DNA from: JAGQWW01 sp041392845
Lineage (GTDB): Bacteria > Bacteroidota > Bacteroidia > Chitinophagales > Saprospiraceae
Assembly (NCBI GenBank): GCA_041392845.1
Contig: JAWKLG010000011.1
Location: 62,001 to 126,000, forward strand
Length of the DNA: 64,000 nucleotides
Direction: 5' to 3'
The translations under genes were made by a program, and so were the position numbers. Each line of letters opens with the position of its first letter. Positions within the stretch are counted from its first letter, which is position 1. This document shows, piece by piece, positions 61,401-64,000 of this stretch. A model generated the notes under the pieces. It worked only from the letters and a program-made list of their open reading frames with translations. It was not told the DNA's origin and made no database searches.

Positions 61401-64000
61401 ATCAGACCATTCGTAAGTGTATTGACCACTTCCACCCGCTGTTACATTGATTTGTACACTACCATTTGCTTCACCACAGGTTGGAAGCGTTCTGATATTG
61501 GCTTCTGCCATCAGAGGATTTTCGGTTCCTATGGTTATCATTAAAATAGTAGGACAAGTCGGGTTTGCAGGATCGATGATTCTAACCTCGTAAGTACCGG
61601 CAGGAAGGTCATCTCTGTTGCCCGACATTACTCCATCGTGCATCCACAAGTAAGTGTAGAATTTAGGCAACATGGCAACAATACCATTCGAACCATTACA
61701 AGTAGCCGGTGTGATGGTCAATTCATCCAATTGTGGACCATCGATATTGTTGATAATAAATGACTCAACCGTGAAGCAGTTTGGATCATTTTTATCTGCA
61801 ATGGTTACATTGTATAATCCTGCACTCAGGTTGTTTCTCGCATTTCCAACCTGAGTTAAAGGACTACCAAAGTTTGGAGCCCAGGTATAGGTGTAGTCTG
61901 CTGCGTTTCCTATCATTTCAATAGTTGCCTGACCGTTGGAATTTCCACAATCAGCGTCTAAAGAAATCACATTCTTCACTGCAGGGGTTCTACAACCGTT
62001 ACAATCGTCTTCTATTACAAGGTTGGTAATGATTTCAGTACAATTATTGGCATCTGAAATAACTACCTGATAGGTTCCTTCCTGAAGACCGATACGATTT
62101 TGTGGATCGTCGTTTCCTGGAATATCTGCCCAGTCAAATGCATAAGCACCTGTTCCTCCTTGAACTGTAAGCAGGATACTTCCATCTTCATCACAGGTAA
62201 TGTTGTTTACTTCAGCACTTGCAAGAAGTGGTGCCGGTTCAAGAACGTTGAAACATTCTTCACCAGCCAAACAACCGTTTGCATCCATAATCATGATACA
62301 ATATGCACCCGGAGCAAGGTTTCCATTCAATACTGGAGAACCATTTGCATTTCTAATTAAAGTATCTGCCGGTGCTGCAAAGTTGCCGGTGTAAAGGATA
62401 TTGAAGTTTACAAAACCATTAGAAGTTCCGGCACAAGAAACCATTACATCACCTATTATTTCTACTTCAGCGATTGAAACATCATTTGCCAAAGTGAAGG
62501 TCAAGGTAACATCACAACCGGATGCGCCATCATCCACAACGGTCACATTGTATAATCCGGATTCAAGGCCTGAGCGGTCAGCACTATTGATATTAGGATC
62601 ATCACTCCAAATGAAGGTATAATTTCCACTACCGTTTACAACTTCAATAGAAACTACTCCATTGGCATCCCCACAGGTAGGTTGCTGGGTTACTTTGATG
62701 TAAGCTTCCAGGTTATTTTCCTGTGGTATGATTACTTCAACCACGTTTGGACAATTTGGTCTGGAAGGATTTACCATTTGAACCTGATAAGTTCCTGCAG
62801 AAAGGTCATTTCGAATATTTCCAACAAAATTATCATGCAACCAGGTGTAGGTTATACCTAGTGGCAACAATTCTGCAGTACCATTTGCTTCGTTACAATC
62901 AGCACCTGTTACAATGGCCGTATCCAATTCAGGACCATTTAGGTTACCGATGGTAACAAAGATGGTAGTATCACAATTTTCAGGTTCTAATCTTGAAATA
63001 AGAACCTCGTACACTCCTGAAGGAAGTTGAGATCTTCTGTTTCCAATAGAGTTGGCAACACCTGCATTTGGAGTCCAATCATAAGTGAAATCAGCAAGAT
63101 TTCCTTCAACTGCGATAGTAGCTGAACCTTCATTGTTTCCACAAGAAGAAGGAACTGCAACTACTCCCAGAACATTTGGAGTTTCACAAATACACTCATT
63201 TTCGATTTCAAGATCTTGTAGAATCAACTCACAACCCGCAGGACTGGTAATGGTAACTGTGTAGAAACCAGCACTCAAACCTGTACGGTCTTTTGGATTG
63301 TTGACTCCCGGAAGGTCTGCCCAATCAAATGTAAATCCGGTTGAGTTTCCAATAATAGCCAGTCCAATGTATCCTTTCTGGGTACATTCTTCCGGATAAA
63401 TGGCCAACTCGTATTGGATACCCTGGCTGACTTCCACATGCACGGTGTCTACTGCTTCACAGGTTCCACCTTTGGTAACGGTAAGGATGTAATCACCTGA
63501 ATCTGTTACCTGTGCATTAGAAAGTACAGGGTTTTCCTCTAATGAGACAAAGTTGTTTGGTCCTGTCCAGAGGAATTCATCTCCATCAGAAGTAATATTA
63601 AATTGTACATCCTGTCCGATACATACAGCGATATCGTCGCCTGCATCCAACAATACAGGATTGGTTAATTGAATTTCAATACTGTCAATTGCAGCACAAC
63701 CGTCTACACTGATCACTTCTACCAAGAAGGTGTAGAAACCTGGATTTAGTCCCAGTGCGTTTGGCAGTTCTGGATTTTGTTCCGTAGAAACAAATCCATT
63801 TGGTCCGGTCCAGGTGAAAGTAGCTCCACCACTTGCGTAAAGATTCAATTTACTATTGGCACAAACCGGACTGTTACTTGTCAACACCGGAAGTGGAGGA
63901 CGTTTGATCTGTGCATCAATGGACAATTCAGTGAAACATCCGGAACCATCACTAACGGTAACATTGTAAGTTCCCTGGTGCAGGGTTCTCATCGCTCCCG
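52488..64000 (-). CDS. giant SprB-repeat surface adhesin with type B T9SS domain (5' end outside the window)
   Basis: An open frame of more than 3836 residues that continues past base 64000; the first ATG in the window is at 63992 and is not a real start. Order: two Ig-like modules (TFTWTGPNGFV, EFLWTGPNNFV), then six long blocks of SprB-type repeats with motifs DWADLPG, RNDLSAGTYQVTVTDANGC and NCxxA-type cysteines. Next comes a region of beta-domains (about 52.9-54.9 kb), and finally a CHU_C type B sorting domain, NVFNGFSPNRDGMNETFKI to SGYVQIHR. By family it would be exported by T9SS and attached to the surface for gliding or adhesion. The adjacent PorP/SprF gene is the expected partner. 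A terminator lies after the stop. Confidence 0.93.
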   Translation of the reverse strand, partial: GAMRTLHQGTYNVTVSDGSGCFTELSIDAQIKRPPLPVLTSNSPVCANSKLNLYASGGATFTWTGPNGFVSTEQNPELPNALGLNPGFYTFLVEVISVDGCAAIDSIEIQLTNPVLLDAGDDIAVCIGQDVQFNITSDGDEFLWTGPNNFVSLEENPVLSNAQVTDSGDYILTVTKGGTCEAVDTVHVEVSQGIQYELAIYPEECTQKGYIGLAIIGNSTGFTFDWADLPGVNNPKDRTGLSAGFYTVTITSPAGCELILQDLEIENECICETPNVLGVVAVPSSCGNNEGSATIAVEGNLADFTYDWTPNAGVANSIGNRRSQLPSGVYEVLISRLEPENCDTTIFVTIGNLNGPELDTAIVTGADCNEANGTAELLPLGITYTWLHDNFVGNIRNDLSAGTYQVQMVNPSRPNCPNVVEVIIPQENNLEAYIKVTQQPTCGDANGVVSIEVVNGSGNYTFIWSDDPNINSADRSGLESGLYNVTVVDDGASGCDVTLTFTLANDVSIAEVEIIGDVMVSCAGTSNGFVNFNILYTGNFAAPADTLIRNANGSPVLNGNLAPGAYCIMIMDANGCLAGEECFNVLEPAPLLASAEVNNITCDEDGSILLTVQGGTGAYAFDWADIPGNDDPQNRIGLQEGTYQVVISDANNCTEIITNLVIEDDCNGCRTPAVKNVISLDADCGNSNGQATIEMIGNAADYTYTWAPNFGSPLTQVGNARNNLSAGLYNVTIADKNDPNCFTVESFIINNIDGPQLDELTITPATCNGSNGIVAMLPKFYTYLWMHDGVMSGNRDDLPAGTYEVRIIDPANPTCPTILMITIGTENPLMAEANIRTLPTCGEANGSVQINVTAGGSGQYTYEWSDNPSATTSLRNDLAAGAYQVTVTDTGAFGCETVVTFSLTDDVAGAVVNADDAQVSCYGARDGFVNFTIDKDPSFAGPEVVRIKDQSGNIQTNGLLAPGMYCVIVTDANGCVAGEDCFMVTEPARIQANVTMTDATCDNGGTIILNILGGTQPYNFEWSDILGAGQPQNRTDLPAGNYSVTITDVNGCSEIMTNLVVNDDCQTNCTPPIVGGITTIPSSCGNSTGMVFLDVQGNPFNYTYTWTPNVSTSMTATGLTAGTYKVKIANVSDPNCYTEVTAIVGNNNAPVATVSNLQSATCELANGKASLSPLNYNYQWPDGNTNASRTDLAAGTYGVTVYDANPDCFNVVNVTIESENNLTAQPVLIIQPSCGDDNGSVTIQVDGGSGDYNFSWGAGATKDNLNAGTYVVTVTDNQTGCEADTRFVLVDNVVNAIVTVSNASASCGGAEDATVQYDVSLPQGFVNPERVEFRDENDNIVQNGSLGAGEYCLLVFDGNGCLAGQACFSVSEPPAILPSVQITNETCSNGGTINLTVVGGGGFYTYDWADMPGTDNPKNRNNLVAGTYDVTITDNQGCSISLNDLVVGNDCQPSCTKPVITASSIGASDCAEANGSINLTIDGNLSDFTFTWSPNVSTSNVASGLAAGNYEVTVSRANDPACFTSAIFAVDNANGPTVSIANTQNANCNAADGSASLTPALLTYNWSDNGTGASRNDLAAGTYQVTATDAGGCISIVEVVIGMNSDLTASASINQLPDCGASNGSVTINVNGGTGDYSYDWNGTASRNDLTEGQYTVEVTDNQTGCTATVQFALAANVPNAQVTADDLQINCFGGTPAKASYSVQPGTGFVGTPRVEVVDVNGNVVDENALPAGNYCVMVYDGNNCLAGQDCFEVSEPAPLNISFNTFPETCDNMGSIEVIVTGGTAPFGFDWSDLQGSNDPQNRTNLRASLYDLQVTDANGCFAQVTGITVANTCLPSACDSVEISNVAINHSSCGNQDGSIEITMNMDLSDFDFNWAPNVSTSNVAQNLQEGIYYVTISRVSDPDCQIDTSFVINNLDGPQATIVSTSPATCLLPNGTAELSPANYTYTWLNTGANGNLRTDLSAGTYDVQVRDDNTGCVNYLQVVIDQVNPLKVTPVIIAQPTCNAFNGVVSLSIENGSGAYSYSWGIDSISTILGTGFQSVTVVDNQTGCQAIAEFTLDDTPVMATVLANDVFTSCYESADANADFLVETPSGYANPYTIEIRDSSGTQYQDGQLEAGNYCLFVMDANGCETGMACFAVLNPDSISISGITNPETCTEGGSIELSVNGGAGNYTYDWTDLAGTNDPANRNDLSPGDYRVQVTDENGCIQFADFSINAASNITLSGTATDMTCLENGSISLVVEGASGLVTYDWADLAGTDDPADRTNLDAGVYEVTVTDETGCAASTSFTIQPAPVVGVTGSVTNVTCNAGGSISLNLVGTTGLVTYDWADLAGTDDPSDRNNLSVGNYSVTITDENGCTASESFTVADDCGAVCDIEAGGMIADSSNICLNDTVVISATPDGNANTPVGSDGYFLLVDNNGVILAYDYNNQFTVSETGTYFIHFFAFENGGYDISSLTIGVTTIQDLISTFIPGGGTLCGDVDEVGAEIIVSSCCTAPVVAGVTTIEATCGFANGSISVAMPGNIEDYEFDWTPLAGVSISTFGNSRGSLPSGTYTIVISREDDPTCSTTIDVNLGNIDGPEAPSAFTSPATCGQANGAANFGVQPGMMFLWPDSVVATLRTDLAAGDYNVEIRDSSNFSCVTFATVVITEINNLTATANVLSEPDCAQSNGSVEIVVQGGSGSYNFSWNGDAQRDDLSEGTYTVTVSDVNSGCETTVSFVLVAGGITQAIITIPDTVSTNCAGAYNGFINPDIQLPLGFANPSTVEIVDANGNSYSNGDLPPGNFFLVVYDVNGCLAGQAPFIVVEPAVLDLNITTRNITCDSVARIDVEVMGGVGPYTFDWLDINGVNNVQNRDSIPQGTYVVNVSDANGCFISSGPMNITNTCGCEAQFPSLVALSNEVCLIDSIGTIEVDPQDDGEVPFGYALVYLVFENGILNQISTDTSILVDHTGNFEIHTLVYNPNQLSLSIFEPGVATLFDFNAALIQGGGTLCASLQLNGVDVRVKNCIIRPVTTSYYPFTVYANSSAEPCDTIPAIFGSNLTIDLVDGGLTGSSTYGNYALGNNGSCLGYMAGDLTGPNVDTICVRVVDTDSSWTHIICYVATILPDVSTIDVTTTMNTPIKVCVPTYQLFTDLDSVAICGNPANGTLTFDPLDTCFTYTPDTGFVFGMDTACVVICDDSGICDTTIIIITVTDQCPPVFDRDSILLITDDCDEGATYCLSVGREDIINYILTDNGDPYAGGFKGCDFRMILDVSYFSFIDAAPIGPYEIDRWVIGTDTFSATVPDIQSLVDSMNVWDPTGGWELIPGASIIRGGDLSKSYGDIRISQPLFGAMADLQFQLTSVARGTELTFTGGVHNVIITDPINGCMDTLVVTVSCDTCAIYDGPNTIVATDCDSLTNVCLDIPMSDLGNFAITYNNIAYNGPFETCDTNHVALALPIGNHEFEFRDTVNGCISQLDLMIICNPDTTGNNGGDTLITSILTGFTDTICLTGNNAPDTIFNACPGNSGTFASITPIPGTNCVEYTGLTTGTDTACIVTCTNGICDTTLLIVNVIPPTPDTVFIQLQVLTDSIYCLDGSELPGEIVSVTNICQILSGEFVIFNINPDTPCIQINAIEPGLEQGCFVFCDAEGNCDTTYIIVDVQDQLIPPIAVPDDTMTMMNTPVTIPVLLNDTIYGALNGFFIVTVPTNGTVTVDGANLIYMPRADFCGEIDSFSYAIGNAAGLDTAWVYVRVICEDINVFNGFSPNRDGMNETFKILGIEEYPDNKVLIFNRWGNKVFETDAYNNNDRVFDGTWQGKDLPDGTYFYVIEYKDREGVDHKLSGYVQIHR
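54960..63190 (-). repeat. six higher-order blocks of SprB-type repeats in the giant gene
   Basis: Block starts (minus strand) are near 63190, 61995, 60795, 59636, 58480 and 56510, each opened by a Cys-x-x-PxV and then SCGNxxG. Blocks 1-4 are about 1155-1200 bases (near 390 residues), each with about five subunits of 70-80 residues. Block 5 is longer (two extra DLAGTDDP units). Blocks 5 and 6 end in a different module of about 110 residues (FHTL/FIHFF, then a GGGTLC motif). Confidence 0.85.

Noticed and set aside
52466..63000. Genes on the + strand opposite the giant adhesin
   Set aside because: Many open frames exist, but they mirror the adhesin's repeats and show no family motifs or start signals.

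Overview
The window looks like a Bacteroidota chromosome, probably of the Saprospiraceae or a close relative (inference). Evidence seen: C-terminal type IX secretion (T9SS) sorting domains of types A and B, a PorP/SprF partner protein, the fused LpxC-FabZ enzyme typical of this phylum, and promoter-like TAnnTTTG boxes. No rRNA, tRNA, integrase, transposase or CRISPR array was seen.

Layout. 0-1.5 kb: a SAM methyltransferase preceded by heptamer repeats, and a small unknown gene. 1.7-10.8 kb: an AT-rich, restriction-modification-like locus on the + strand (SNF2-type helicase, AlbA_2/ATPase regulator-like protein, type III Mod, type III Res). The helicase carries one frameshift, and mod and the first third of res are split by about twenty. 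10.9-14.8 kb: a minus-strand lipid A block (lpxD, lpxC-fabZ, lpxA) ending in an ABC ATPase. 15-19.6 kb: a degenerate hydroxymethylbilane-synthase-like gene, an acyltransferase, a sterol-desaturase-family enzyme and a BatE-like TPR/SH3 protein. 20.3-26.5 kb: a minus-strand ECF sigma cluster (sigma factor, an anti-sigma-like protein with one membrane helix and a C-terminal barrel-like domain, an Arg/Gly-rich lipoprotein, a CpxP-like periplasmic protein, a TonB-receptor-like barrel). 26.6-37.2 kb: a secreted haloperoxidase-like protein with MopE metal-binding repeats, a VWA membrane protein, a methyltransferase and a secreted metalloprotease. 37.6-41.4 kb: two frameshifted genes (aminotransferase, LOG family) and cystathionine gamma-synthase. 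42.0-49.9 kb: a complete trp operon (trpEGDCFBA plus DAHP synthase) led by a promoter, a Trp-rich leader peptide and an intrinsic terminator, i.e. a trp attenuator. 50.4 kb: miaE. 51.2-64 kb: a PorP/SprF protein next to a giant SprB-repeat adhesin that runs off the window.

Nearly every long intergenic gap is filled with low-complexity DNA of period 7 built from unrelated heptamers (GCCAAYR, TTTGGTC, GGGTRCT, TTTACGR, GCGAAYR, TTTTTGA and others), plus palindromes and a dispersed element of about 190 bp. Arrays often start at or within a stop codon, and in at least one gene they seem to encode the N-terminus.

The strongest items for follow-up are the trp attenuator, the period-7 intergenic DNA and its dispersed element, the sigma/anti-sigma-barrel cluster, and the SNF2/AlbA_2/type III composite locus, whose indel density needs read-level checking.
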